A DNA stretch of 64,000 nt from Acetobacterium fimetarium (GTDB lineage Bacteria; Bacillota; Clostridia; Eubacteriales; Eubacteriaceae): the NCBI RefSeq assembly GCF_014284475.1, contig NZ_WJBC01000002.1, positions 1-64,000 of the forward strand. Direction: 5' to 3'. This document shows positions 1-8,162 of this stretch, in pieces. The translations under genes and the position numbers were made by a program. Within the stretch, counting starts at the first letter, position 1. Each line of letters begins with the position of its first letter. Under the pieces are notes generated by a model. It made no database searches and had not been told where the DNA came from. It worked only from the letters and a program-made list of their open reading frames with translations.

Positions 1-32
1 AGCTTAAACTGTTTGTCATAGTGTTTTGCCAT
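1..32 (-). CDS. Transposase-like protein (IS3-family OrfA type), N-terminus only
   Basis: Only the first ten codons lie in the window, reading leftwards as MAKHYDKQFK. An SD-like AGGAGG lies just upstream on the minus strand (complement of cctcc near 41-45). This opening resembles the start of IS3-family OrfA helix-turn-helix proteins, which bind the element ends together with the OrfB integrase. The AT-rich stretch at about 85-115 may include an element end, but no matching second end can be seen. The identification rests on a very short peptide and is tentative. Confidence 0.45.
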   Translation of the reverse strand, partial: MAKHYDKQFK

Positions 33-204
33 AATGAGATCCTCCGTTTACTGATAGATTTATTTTATCATGTTTTTCTATTTTGGACTTTCTCATTTTG
101 ACTTGTACTATTTATATTCTAACAGCACAATTGACACAGATGGGGAATATGATAATCACACAAAGAAGAGAGCATCATAGCAAAATAAAAAGGAGTTGAG
201 TATC

Positions 205-714
205 ATGAAGAAATTGGTGAAATTAATCACATCAGCAACGCTGGCCCTGACGATATTGTTAACGACAGGAATAGCGATGGCGACAGAATTGCCGAACGGT
301 TCAGCCGGTGCTCTTGCTGATGACAGCTACACCCTTGAAGAAATGCTGACCTATGCGATTCAGGATGAATACGCCGCGCAAGCAGAGTACAGTGGCATTA
401 TTGAGACCTTTGGTGCGATCAAACCTTACAAAAATATCGTGACCGCAGAAGCCAAACATATCAATGCGTTAATACCTTTGTTTGGCACCTCAAATCTGGC
501 CGTGCCGGCTAACGATGCCAAAGCTCAGGTAGTGATTCCGGATTCGTTGAAACAGAGTTACGAAATAGGAATCGATGCCGAAATTAAGAATATCGAGATG
601 TACAATCGCTTTCTCGAAGAAAACCTTCCCACTGAGGTGAGAAGAGTGTTTGAATCGTTAAGGAATGCTTCGCAAAGTCATCTTGCGGCATTTGAACGGG
701 CCGCCAACAGATAA
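205..714 (+). CDS. Secreted DUF2202 (ferritin-like) protein
   Basis: The product is 169 aa with a clear signal peptide: MKK, a hydrophobic core at about residues 5-22, and a likely cut after AMA. The mature part is helical and rich in Glu and His (DEYAAQAEY near residue 55, EAKHINALIPLF near 80, paired Glu in a third helix). This is the pattern of the DUF2202 group of the ferritin-like superfamily, whose function is not established. The ATG at 205 is preferred over an in-frame TTG at 196 because AAGGAG at 189-194 gives correct spacing only for the ATG. It appears monocistronic and ends before the hairpin at 868. Confidence 0.85.
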   Translation: MKKLVKLITSATLALTILLTTGIAMATELPNGSAGALADDSYTLEEMLTYAIQDEYAAQAEYSGIIETFGAIKPYKNIVTAEAKHINALIPLFGTSNLAVPANDAKAQVVIPDSLKQSYEIGIDAEIKNIEMYNRFLEENLPTEVRRVFESLRNASQSHLAAFERAANR

Positions 715-867
715 GCGTTGGTGAAAACGATAAAAAAGATACAGGTCCGAAAGAAGCAATGAAAATCGCCGCCAGATCAGCTCAAAAAACACATAACTGA
801 GCATGGTGTTAAAAAAAGAACCGCCGCAGGGAAATCCCGGGGTTCAATTGAAAACGTGTCATTGTGA

Positions 868-897
868 AAGCCCGGCAGCGCAGCTGCCGGGCTTTTG
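868..897. terminator. Intrinsic terminator between converging genes
   Basis: AAGCCCGGCAGC and GCTGCCGGGCTT form a GC-rich stem of about 12 bp with a three-base loop. It is followed on the plus strand by TTTTGGTTTGTTTT. It sits between the converging DUF2202 and GAPDH genes, so it probably ends the plus transcript and may also act on the minus one. The 715-867 stretch before it holds no gene I can support. Confidence 0.85.
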
Positions 898-904
898 GTT
901 TGTT

Positions 905-1918
905 TTATAAATCAGAATAGTATTTTAAAAGTCTTATCAGTTGACTGACAAACGAATTTTCATTATCAAACCATGCGGCAACGCGTACTTGATAGTCATC
1001 GTCGTTGATTTTGCTGACCAGTGTTTGTGTGGAATCGAAAATAGCGGCAAACGTGTTGCCAACGATATCAGAGGAAACGTACTCTTCTTCAGTATAGCCA
1101 AAGATTTGCGAAGCGGATGATTTCATGGTTTTGTTGATTGCATCGGCAGTTATATTTGATCCCATGACGACCGCGGTAAAGGTAATCAGACACCCAACTG
1201 GAACCGGTACCCTGACGGCAGAACCATGCAGTTTCCCATTTAATTCAGGGATCACCCTGCCGACCGCTGTTGCGGCTTCGGCTGTGGTCGGGATAATATT
1301 TTCAGCCGCCGCCCTTGATCTTCTAAAATGGCCTTTTTTCTGGGCATTGTCCTGGAGCATCTGGGTAGCGGTATAACCATGGACAACCAGCATCATGCCG
1401 CTCTTAATGGGGGCATAATCATTGAGTATTTTAACCATCGGAGCCAAAGCATTCGTGGAACAGGAAGCGCCTGAAATGATGGTATCTTTATTTGAAAGGA
1501 TGTTTTCGTTCACCCCATAGACAATCGTGGGAATATCGGTTCCGGCCGGCGCCGATATCACCACGCTTTTGGCCCCGGCAGTTAGATGGGCCTGTGATTT
1601 TTCCTTGCTGAGGTAGGCGCCTGAGCATTCCAGGACAATATCGATGTTCAATTCTCCCCAGGGTAATTGAGAAGCATCGGACTCTTGAAAAAACGGAATT
1701 TTGATGTCGTCCACGGAAATATAATTATCTCCCGAATCAACGTAATCTGCCTGCTCGAACGGCCCTTGTGTCGTATCAAATTTTAACAAATAAGCCGACA
1801 AGTCTGGTGGGGCGATATCATTAATGGCGGCAACTTCAAATTCTTCCAACAAAAATAATTGCCGAAAAGCCATCCGGCCAATCCTTCCAAAGCCATTAAT
1901 TGCAATTCTTACTGTCAT
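905..1918 (-). CDS. gap: Glyceraldehyde-3-phosphate dehydrogenase (type I, NAD-dependent)
   Basis: The product is 337 aa, the usual length for the family. It oxidises glyceraldehyde 3-phosphate to 1,3-bisphosphoglycerate in the cytoplasm, or works in reverse in gluconeogenesis. The N-terminal Rossmann motif INGFGRIGR is at residues 7-15. The catalytic Cys153 lies in SGASCSTNA and the catalytic His180 in VHGYTATQ. The loop AINDIAPP suits NAD rather than NADP. It is downstream of the AbrB-type transporter with one base between that stop and this ATG; its SD GGAGG lies inside the transporter's last codons, so the two are probably coupled. It is not next to pgk or tpi, so it may be a second, specialised copy rather than the glycolytic one. 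Confidence 0.95.
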   Translation of the reverse strand: MTVRIAINGFGRIGRMAFRQLFLLEEFEVAAINDIAPPDLSAYLLKFDTTQGPFEQADYVDSGDNYISVDDIKIPFFQESDASQLPWGELNIDIVLECSGAYLSKEKSQAHLTAGAKSVVISAPAGTDIPTIVYGVNENILSNKDTIISGASCSTNALAPMVKILNDYAPIKSGMMLVVHGYTATQMLQDNAQKKGHFRRSRAAAENIIPTTAEAATAVGRVIPELNGKLHGSAVRVPVPVGCLITFTAVVMGSNITADAINKTMKSSASQIFGYTEEEYVSSDIVGNTFAAIFDSTQTLVSKINDDDYQVRVAAWFDNENSFVSQLIRLLKYYSDL

Positions 1919-1919
1919 T

Positions 1920-2981
1920 TTATAATCCTCCTTGTGTAAAACGTAAAATTAAACCGATGATTTGCGGGAAAACCGTCATCACGACGACGGCTCTCACGAC
2001 CTGTAAAATAATAATATCCGTGTTTTCGACGCCCAGATCTGCCGCTATCAGCGCCATATCTGATGCGCCCGCAGGGGTGGTGATCAGCATCGCTTCTTTT
2101 TGAGTGAACCCGCAGGCACGGCTGATCAGCTTGCCGGTTAGAAAACAGTTGGCAGTATAACCGACAATGACAATCAACAATGGCAACAGCAGATAGCGCA
2201 ATTCCAATAGATTGGAACTGCTGATGGTGCTGCCAAGGTAACAACCACTGAGCACCTGGGCAATTTTCTTGGCCCAGCGGGGTATGTAAGCAAAGTCAAA
2301 ACATAATTTTAGAACCAATACCGAGATAATGGGAAAGACAAAGGTAGCCGAGGGTAAGCCGGAAGCGTTCCCTAAAAGACCGAAAATTGTGGCCACCGCC
2401 AAGGTACAAAGAAACGCCTGCCAGGACTTGGTGTTCGATTTCTGACGCTTTTTCGTATAAGCTGCTCTGGTTGCTGGCGCATGGCTTTTTTTGATGCGTT
2501 GATCCCATGCGTAGATAAGTCCCGGTAACACAGCGATACCGAGGATTTGACGGGCCAATTGCATCACGGCAACTTTGGGCCCGTCAGCCCCCATTGCAAC
2601 CGCGATGATTGGGGTGTCACTGATTCCACCGGGGACAACTGACATCAGCGCGGTTGCTAAATCCAAAGGACTGGTATAATAAATTAAAAAGCCCGCCGTC
2701 AGATTTAATATCAGCAAAGCGATCAGCATGATCAGGGCCGGTTTCCAGATTTGCGGTAAACGCTTGACGTCGCTTTTCTCCATAATGCAGCCAATGAAAG
2801 CCCCGGCAATAATTTGAACAATGATTTTTGTTTGATTTGGCATATAAGCAGCAGCAAGAAAAATATTCAATGTCGCTGCGCCAATCATCGAACCAATCAA
2901 AAAGCCGCCAGGCACTTTTAACCTGTTGAAAATAAATCCCAGGATGCCCCCAAATAACAATGTTAGCAGAAGATTAAGCAT
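1920..2981 (-). CDS. AbrB-family (PF05145) integral membrane transporter
   Basis: The product is 353 aa and very hydrophobic, with about 9-11 predicted membrane helices in two similar halves. Each half has the glycine-rich segment of the AbrB/'ammonia monooxygenase' family (near VVPGGISDTPIIAVAMGADG and again TTPAGASDMALIAADLGVE). The repeated PGG.SD / PAGASD signature is characteristic. Members are thought to be transporters or regulators of small-molecule efflux, and the substrate is unknown. It is the first gene of a two-gene minus-strand unit with gap and diverges from the HTH/PBP-like regulator at 3205, a likely controller. Confidence 0.8.
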   Translation of the reverse strand: MLNLLLTLLFGGILGFIFNRLKVPGGFLIGSMIGAATLNIFLAAAYMPNQTKIIVQIIAGAFIGCIMEKSDVKRLPQIWKPALIMLIALLILNLTAGFLIYYTSPLDLATALMSVVPGGISDTPIIAVAMGADGPKVAVMQLARQILGIAVLPGLIYAWDQRIKKSHAPATRAAYTKKRQKSNTKSWQAFLCTLAVATIFGLLGNASGLPSATFVFPIISVLVLKLCFDFAYIPRWAKKIAQVLSGCYLGSTISSSNLLELRYLLLPLLIVIVGYTANCFLTGKLISRACGFTQKEAMLITTPAGASDMALIAADLGVENTDIIILQVVRAVVVMTVFPQIIGLILRFTQGGL

Positions 2982-3097
2982 GTAATTTCTCCTTCAATGA
3001 TGATGTTAGATATGATGAAATAATGTCAAATGATCGATAAAATATATTTTATAAGCATTCGCTTCAACGAATATCTGTTATTTTAGCATTGGATTTA

Positions 3098-3126
3098 TTG
3101 AAAAACAACGAAATGTGGTGTAATAT
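3098..3126 (+). promoter_or_regulatory. Sigma-A-type promoter of the HTH/PBP-like regulator
   Basis: A -35 TTGAAA at 3098-3103 and a -10 TAATAT at 3121-3126 are separated by exactly 17 bp. A start near 3133 would leave a leader of about 70 nt that contains the CGAAA repeats and ends at the SD AGGAG (3193-3197). Confidence 0.6.
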
Positions 3127-3149
3127 AAGATACAGATGTGCGGAATATG

Positions 3150-3176
3150 CGAAACAAAACGAAATGATGCGAAATG
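3150..3176 (+). promoter_or_regulatory. Helically phased CGAAA direct repeats, candidate operator
   Basis: CGAAACA at 3150, CGAAATG at 3160 and CGAAATG at 3170 are spaced exactly 10 bp, one helical turn. A further CGAAATG is at 3109, between the -35 and -10 boxes. Phased direct repeats just after a promoter suit binding by a small HTH protein such as the one encoded downstream, so autoregulation is plausible. This is inference. Confidence 0.45.
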
Positions 3177-3204
3177 ATATAAAACTCAAGTCAGGAGAAA
3201 GAGG

Positions 3205-4143
3205 ATGGAAAAGGAAAAGGCATTTTCAACCCAGCAGGTAGCGGAGATACTGCATGTGAGCAAGAGCACCATTTACAAACTGATCCACCAAGAAGAAATC
3301 AATTATTATAAGATTGGTCGAAAGATACGATTCACCCAGGAGGATATCGATACTTACATCGATAAAGCCAGAAATCAGCAGGATGGATTTTTGAAGAAAA
3401 GTTTTGCCAACGAAGAGCTGATCTTCAACGGATTACAAAGTGAGCGAAGTTTTGTGATCAGTGGCCAGGATTTGATTCTGGATGTCTTATCAAATTATCT
3501 CCGTCTTAACGGCATCCCTGCTTTGCGTGCTTACATTGGCAGTTTTGAAAGTTTGCTTTCGCTGTATCATGACAGAGTTCAAGTCGCTTCTTGTCATTTG
3601 TGGGACAGTGATCTGGATGAGTATAATGTCTCCTATGTCCGGAGTTTTCTGCCGGGGATACCGTGTATCATTGTTCATCTCATCGGTCGCAGGCAGGGTT
3701 TTTATGTAAAACAGGGGAACCCGAAGAAGATCAAAGGGTGGGCGGATTTAGCGCGTGAGGATATTTCAATCATCAATCGTGAAAAGGGCGCCGGATCCCG
3801 CGTTTTACTTGATGAACAGCTGCGATTGCTGGGCCTTGACAGTGATGCAGTCAATGGCTACCAAAATGAAACATCCTCTCATTTAACTGTGGCCAGTGCG
3901 GTGGGTCGAGGTGAGGTTGATGTCGGCGTCGGCAATGAAAAAATAGCCCGCCAAGTTGACAATATCGAATTTTTACCGATGCAAAAAGAGCACTATGACC
4001 TGGTTATCAAAAAGTCGCTTTGGAATACGCCGGAAGTCAAAACGATGTTCAAAATTATTCGATCGAATGAATTTAAAAAAGAATTTGACAAAATTGGGGG
4101 TTATGATGCCAGCCGCATGGGTCAAATCGTGATGGAAACTTAG
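3205..4143 (+). CDS. Transcriptional regulator: excisionase-type HTH plus PBP-like ligand domain
   Basis: The product is 312 aa. Residues 7-55 form a MerR/excisionase-type helix-turn-helix (STQQVAEILHVSKSTIYKLI, then the YKIGRKIRFTQEDIDTYI wing). Residues of about 85-300 resemble the periplasmic-binding-protein-like domain found in molybdate/tungstate-type regulators (PF12727), including an INREKGAGSRVLLDEQL segment and GRGEVDVGVG. It probably binds a small anion or metabolite and controls the divergent abrB-gap unit and itself. The SD AGGAG is 8 bp before the ATG. Confidence 0.8.
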   Translation: MEKEKAFSTQQVAEILHVSKSTIYKLIHQEEINYYKIGRKIRFTQEDIDTYIDKARNQQDGFLKKSFANEELIFNGLQSERSFVISGQDLILDVLSNYLRLNGIPALRAYIGSFESLLSLYHDRVQVASCHLWDSDLDEYNVSYVRSFLPGIPCIIVHLIGRRQGFYVKQGNPKKIKGWADLAREDISIINREKGAGSRVLLDEQLRLLGLDSDAVNGYQNETSSHLTVASAVGRGEVDVGVGNEKIARQVDNIEFLPMQKEHYDLVIKKSLWNTPEVKTMFKIIRSNEFKKEFDKIGGYDASRMGQIVMET

Positions 4144-4439
4144 TCAAATTTGTCTTTGATACAAAATACTTTTAAATTTCATAAGGCCTCCTGAATAACA
4201 AAAAAAGCTGATGATTTCCGCACTTTGTGCAGAAGTCATCAGTGATCGTATTTACCTTTTTCATTGAAATTTGGCAGAAGATCGATTACAATGTTACAGA
4301 AGGTGATGAAGTTCGCCTTGGCCAACGCCTAAATGCAACCATGCTGATGACTTCTGCAGAATAATTTTGCGGGGGCATCATTTTTTTTTGAAATGATTAA
4401 CGGTTTGCTACGATCGTTAGGGCTCTGGAAAGGGAAGCA
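4144..4439. other. Intergenic region with inverted and repeated motifs, no gene
   Basis: An imperfect hairpin spans 4208-4242 (CTGATGATTTCCGCAC pairing with GTGCAGAAGTCATCAG). The same 15-mer CTGATGACTTCTGCA recurs at 4344-4358 in the opposite sense to the hairpin's second arm. The hairpin could end the regulator transcript, although its T-run is weak. No open frame with an SD is convincing. Confidence 0.4.
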
Positions 4440-6113
4440 ATGAATAAAACAATGATTGAACGGTTGGCAGATGCCCATGAATTCCTGATTCGTTCTGGTA
4501 TCTGCGAAGATTACATCAAAAAAATAGAACAGCTTCAGACAAAGCTGAAAAACAAAGAACTGACCATTTCTGTGATCGGGCAATTCAAGCGCGGTAAAAC
4601 ATCATTTATCAATGCCATTCTGAATGATGATATCCTGCCGGTGGGGATCATTCCGGTCACTTCGGTGGTGACAAAAATACAATACGGTAGCGGTTATGCG
4701 ACGGTATTATTTCTTGACGGTCATGAAGAGACCGTTTCCCTGGATTCTTTGGGAACCTTCATCAGTGAACAGGAAAATCCGGTTAATATAAAAGGGGTGC
4801 CGTTTGTCAATCTATATTTGCCCTATGATTTTCTGAAAAATGGGCTGATCATCGTCGATACACCCGGGGTTGGCTCAATGCACCAGCATAATACCGATGA
4901 AGCCTATTCTTTTATGAAAGACAGCGATGCCATCATTTTTATGCTCTCGGTTGACAGTCCGATCAATGAGATTGAACGGGAATTTCTTTGTTCGGCGAAA
5001 AACCATGCTGCAAAATTCTATTTTGCCGTAAATAAGATTGATACGGTCAGTTCGGTGGATCTTGAAGCCTATCTGGGCTACTGCCATGATATTTTATGTC
5101 AGATGATGGACGTGGAGACGCTCCATCTCGCGCCTATCAGTGCCAAGAAAAACATTGGTATTGACGCGCTGTTTTCTAGAATTTTACAGGATATCCAAAC
5201 TTCAGCTGATGATATTCTAGCGGATTCCGTTCACATCAAGTTGCATGAGGTTTTGGCCAGGGCGTTATCGCAGCTTGAATTATACAAGGCAGCATTGAAT
5301 CTGCCGATTGATAATCTTGAAGCGAAAAACAAAGAACTCAATCAGAAACTCGAAAATCTTGATCAGATGATCAAAGAAGCCATGTTTTATCTGACTCAGA
5401 ATGTTGAGGAACTGCTTGAAAAGATTCAGGTGTCCCTGAACACCCATTCCATCGCGATCGTTGACGACTTAACAGTCTTGTTGAATCGCGCCGCTGCGGG
5501 TAATTGTGATAAAAAACCCAGGGAATTTGAACGCGCTTTAAGAGAAATCCTGGAAACTGATTTATACGGACAGTTGAACCAATTGAGCGACCTGGGTTTA
5601 TCAATCCTGGAAGCGGGATATGATCAGGCCGCCGATTTTATCAATAAAAAAATTGACAGGATCAAATATTTCTTGAAAGAAACTATCGAAACACTCTTTG
5701 GCATCGCCTATCATTATGACAAAACCGTCCACACCCTTTCGGAAAAGGAAGACTTTTATGTGCGGATCAACAGCAAAGCTGGGGCATTTCTGATTGACAT
5801 CAATGATTTTGTCTACTTGATGCCGCGGAAAATTGCGAACAAAAAAATAACTGAACGGTTTCTGAAGAAAATGCAGAATGATGTCAATCTCAATTTGAAC
5901 AACATGATCTATAATTATCAATACAAAATTCGCGAAAGCTTGCGATTGTTCAAGTATATCCTGTCGGATGAGACCGATTCCCTGAAAATGGAAATCGAGA
6001 ATCTGGTGAATCGCGTCATCATCGACAAAGAAAGCACCAGTCTGGAACTTGCTGAAAAAATTGAAGAATTAAACAGAATTTGCAGTGGCTTAAAGAATGT
6101 TTTGAGTGAATAA
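4440..6113 (+). CDS. Bacterial dynamin-like GTPase
   Basis: The product is 557 aa. The GTPase domain is N-terminal: G1 GQFKRGKTS (residues 47-55), G2 threonine in the PVTSVVT segment (near 77), G3 DTPGVGS (near 141) and G4 NKID (near 198). The rest is predicted helical and coiled coil (residues 270-330 rich in E, K, L, N), with a weakly hydrophobic stretch near 410-430. This is the layout of bacterial dynamin-like proteins, which remodel or protect membranes. Members often come as adjacent pairs, but only one is present here. The start has AAAGGGAAG upstream. It could also be called a dynamin-family protein of unknown role. Confidence 0.8.
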   Translation: MNKTMIERLADAHEFLIRSGICEDYIKKIEQLQTKLKNKELTISVIGQFKRGKTSFINAILNDDILPVGIIPVTSVVTKIQYGSGYATVLFLDGHEETVSLDSLGTFISEQENPVNIKGVPFVNLYLPYDFLKNGLIIVDTPGVGSMHQHNTDEAYSFMKDSDAIIFMLSVDSPINEIEREFLCSAKNHAAKFYFAVNKIDTVSSVDLEAYLGYCHDILCQMMDVETLHLAPISAKKNIGIDALFSRILQDIQTSADDILADSVHIKLHEVLARALSQLELYKAALNLPIDNLEAKNKELNQKLENLDQMIKEAMFYLTQNVEELLEKIQVSLNTHSIAIVDDLTVLLNRAAAGNCDKKPREFERALREILETDLYGQLNQLSDLGLSILEAGYDQAADFINKKIDRIKYFLKETIETLFGIAYHYDKTVHTLSEKEDFYVRINSKAGAFLIDINDFVYLMPRKIANKKITERFLKKMQNDVNLNLNNMIYNYQYKIRESLRLFKYILSDETDSLKMEIENLVNRVIIDKESTSLELAEKIEELNRICSGLKNVLSE

Positions 6114-6253
6114 CAACCGAAAAATTTTTGCTGGCCCGATTCAAACGATGCCCTCGGCTTAACGCCGGGGACGTTTAATGGCCGAACGCGAACCGTCAAT
6201 CAAGGTATAGAAGCGGGTCGCCCGGGTTTTTGAGGTGGATATGGATTTTCTGA

Positions 6254-6715
6254 TCAGGACTCAAAAGTGACATATTGTTGAATAACGGCTTTGAGCGCGG
6301 CGATTCCTTCGCCGGTAATGGCACTGACGGGGAAAATATTGTTGGCATGGATACCGGCATAGGTCAGGTAACGTTGACTTCGCTTCAGATCGCAGTGCCT
6401 GTGATCGATCTTGGTGATGACCCCAATCACCGGGGCATTGTAGGTGCAGACAAAATTGGGAGGAACTGAGTTCTGGGCATCGGTGCTGGAATTGATCAGA
6501 ATAATCAGCCCTGAGTCACACGTGACGTTAATGGCCTGGGGACGAAAACAGGGCAATTCGACAAATTCACCGGGGGTGTCAATAAAATGTTCGGAATAAC
6601 TGACCTGCTGGGTTTTGCCATAGACAATAAATTCATTGGTCAACCGTTGAAATAATGTTGTTTTTCCGCTGCCGATTCGTCCGATCAACGCGACGCGGTT
6701 CTTATTAGTGGCCAT
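6254..6715 (-). CDS. EutP/PduV-like small GTPase
   Basis: The product is 153 aa, the size of EutP/PduV. It shows a P-loop GRIGSGKTTL (residues 12-21), a DTPGE switch (near 48), a TKID base-recognition motif (near 101) and a C-terminal VSAITGEG. EutP/PduV proteins usually sit in ethanolamine or propanediol microcompartment operons; none is visible here. Its only minus-strand neighbour is the MetH-activation-like gene 58 bp upstream, which suggests a role near corrinoid enzymes. A good SD (AGGAGG) precedes the ATG. Confidence 0.75.
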   Translation of the reverse strand: MATNKNRVALIGRIGSGKTTLFQRLTNEFIVYGKTQQVSYSEHFIDTPGEFVELPCFRPQAINVTCDSGLIILINSSTDAQNSVPPNFVCTYNAPVIGVITKIDHRHCDLKRSQRYLTYAGIHANNIFPVSAITGEGIAALKAVIQQYVTFES

Positions 6716-6773
6716 AAAAATCCTCCTGTTGTGTTAAAAAATCCCTCTCAAGCAGTGCCTGTGAAGTCCGCGG

Positions 6774-7421
6774 TCAGGTGGTCTGGTTGAACCGGGATTC
6801 CCGGCCGATACAGGCATCAATGGTGCAGGTTTCACACTCGCAGTAGTGCTGAAAATCCTCAAAAAGAATCCCTGACGAGCTGTAAAGCGGGCGCATCATA
6901 CTGTGTTTGGTTATTTCCATCCCAATGGTTTGGGGGGCGCTGCCAAAGCTGGTGAAGATGGCTTGATTGGCCTGTAACGACCAGTCCGGAATCAGGCCGG
7001 GATTGACCATGCCGATTTTTTCGATGTGGTGCTCGGTCCGCACCAACTTTTTTAATTGCTGCATGGCAGCAACCATTACCGGCAGCTTTAACGAATGAAC
7101 AAAATACGTCTCGGTACGGGTAAGATCGGCAGGCATTTCACCCATCGTGAGCAGGTACAGAAATACGGTCTGATTGTCATTGAGCAGATGACGCAGCATT
7201 TTGCTGCGATAGACATGACCGTCAATGAGAATGGTATTGCCGGATATGGCTTCCACTTCACACGCTTTCAGGAGGGCTATCGGCTGAATTCTTCTGGTGA
7301 AAATATCTGCGGCATGCAGATACTCATAATAGATGGGAGAATCAGCTTCAAAGTTCTTTTGGGGCAGCAGTTTTTCGATATTCGCTTCCACGGGTATTTT
7401 GTTGATGACGACATTATTCAT
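6774..7421 (-). CDS. Stand-alone protein resembling the B12-dependent methionine synthase activation domain
   Basis: The product is 215 aa. A NPGLIPDWSL segment and a later SMMRPLYSSSGILF match the layout of the methionine synthase activation domain (PGxxxDWxL, then MxPxxSxSGI), which binds SAM and re-methylates inactive cob(II)alamin. The C-terminus adds a cysteine cluster, CECETCTIDACIG, absent from classical MetH and able to hold a metal or Fe-S centre. It may reactivate corrinoid proteins or serve a cobalamin-independent MetE-like partner, as proposed for similar short proteins of acetogens. The EutP-like gene follows on the same strand. Confidence 0.65.
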   Translation of the reverse strand: MNNVVINKIPVEANIEKLLPQKNFEADSPIYYEYLHAADIFTRRIQPIALLKACEVEAISGNTILIDGHVYRSKMLRHLLNDNQTVFLYLLTMGEMPADLTRTETYFVHSLKLPVMVAAMQQLKKLVRTEHHIEKIGMVNPGLIPDWSLQANQAIFTSFGSAPQTIGMEITKHSMMRPLYSSSGILFEDFQHYCECETCTIDACIGRESRFNQTT

Positions 7422-7458
7422 GGTTTCCTCTTTTCGATCTGATTTCTGTTAGCTTCCT

Positions 7459-7686
7459 TCAAAAAAACAAAAAAACCTTTTTCAAAAAAAGGTTTTCAAA
7501 TACTGTGATGATCGATGTCGCGCTCAACCAATAAACACAAGCCTGACATTTCACGCTATTGCTCACAATTTTCCGCCTTCTTTGAAGCTTCAAACAGATA
7601 TTGCTTTCACAAAAATATCCTGACTTGGAGGGACATTCGGTATACAGCCTTCTCGGATCGATAATCCAATGACTGAACACGTCCAT
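7459..7686 (-). CDS. Small cysteine-containing hypothetical protein
   Basis: A possible 75-aa protein begins MDVFSHWIIDPRR. It has four or more Cys (ECPSKSGYFC, CLKLQ, VKCQAC) that could form a zinc site. AAGGAG lies upstream, but only 3 bp from the ATG, which is short. Its last codons are also the arms of the AT-rich hairpin at 7466-7500. The frame is open further upstream to 7758, so the start is uncertain. No family is recognised. A terminator at its very end and divergence from the riboswitch promoter are mild support. Confidence 0.35.
   Translation of the reverse strand: MDVFSHWIIDPRRLYTECPSKSGYFCESNICLKLQRRRKIVSNSVKCQACVYWLSATSIITVFENLFLKKVFLFF
7466..7500 (-). terminator. Intrinsic terminator on the minus strand
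   Basis: On the minus strand AAAACCTTTTT pairs with AAAAAGGTTTT across a short loop, and TTTTTTGTTTTTTT follows. Some minus-strand transcript therefore ends here, upstream of the MetH-activation-like gene. That transcript may be the small ORF at 7459-7686. Confidence 0.65.
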
Positions 7687-7816
7687 ATTCTCCTTACAGT
7701 AGCAAAGAAACTGTCGCAGATTTGCACTGCGTTTCTTTTGTAAAAGTTTTTCCTGCAACGATCATAAACCAAAATTGCGCATTAATCAAGATGTTTATAC
7801 AGATTTAAAAAAAAAC

Positions 7817-7845
7817 GTGACAAGACACACGTTAGTTGTTATAAT
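7817..7845 (+). promoter_or_regulatory. Promoter of the cobK-cbiMN unit
   Basis: A -35 GTGACA (7817-7822), a 17-bp spacer and a perfect -10 TATAAT (7840-7845) place the start about 15 bp before the cobalamin riboswitch. Confidence 0.75.
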
Positions 7846-7867
7846 ATTAACTAATTGAAAATTAATA

Positions 7868-8036
7868 AAACAGGTGTCGGCTATAATCACATGTATTAAA
7901 AGCCGATGAAAAGGGAAGAAGGGTGAAAATCCCGCGCGGTCCCGCCGCTGTAAGAGAAGAGTTCCTCCAGGAATGCCACCGTTAATCGGGAAGGCAGGAG
8001 GCAATGTTGACGCTTGAGCCAGAAGACCTGCCTGCT
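7868..8036 (+). ncRNA. Cobalamin riboswitch 1 (AdoCbl type)
   Basis: The conserved landmarks occur in order: the 5' arm CAGGTGTCGG, GAAAAGGGAA (7909 on), GGTGAAAATCCC, GCGGTCCCGCCGCTGTAA (7936 on), the B12-box region GCCACC...GGGAAGGC, and GAGCCAGAAGACCTGCCTG (8016 on) pairing back to the 5' arm. It precedes cobalamin genes and is followed by an intrinsic terminator, so excess cobalamin should stop transcription. It is nearly the same as the second copy at 10244. Confidence 0.95.
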
Positions 8037-8097
8037 TTAGTAACTCAAACTCTACGAGAGATGGAGGAGGTTTATTATGGCATGCATTTTTTTGTGA

Positions 8098-8132
8098 CCT
8101 CATTTTCTTGTAAAAGATAATGGGGCTTTTTT
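8098..8132 (+). terminator. Riboswitch-controlled terminator 1
   Basis: CCTCATTTTCTT and AAGATAATGGGG form a stem with one mismatch and a G-U pair, followed by TTTTTT. It corresponds to the perfect stem at 10474-10510 after riboswitch 2. It is the expected expression platform for cobK-cbiMN. Confidence 0.7.
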
Positions 8133-8162
8133 ATTTCAATAAATTTTGATTAAGGAGGACTT

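Noticed and set aside
8077-8097. Six-codon leader frame with SD GGAGGAGG after riboswitch 1
   Set aside because: The start codon is not kept in the closely matching second riboswitch region, so it is probably chance; the GGAGG motif more likely belongs to the riboswitch fold.
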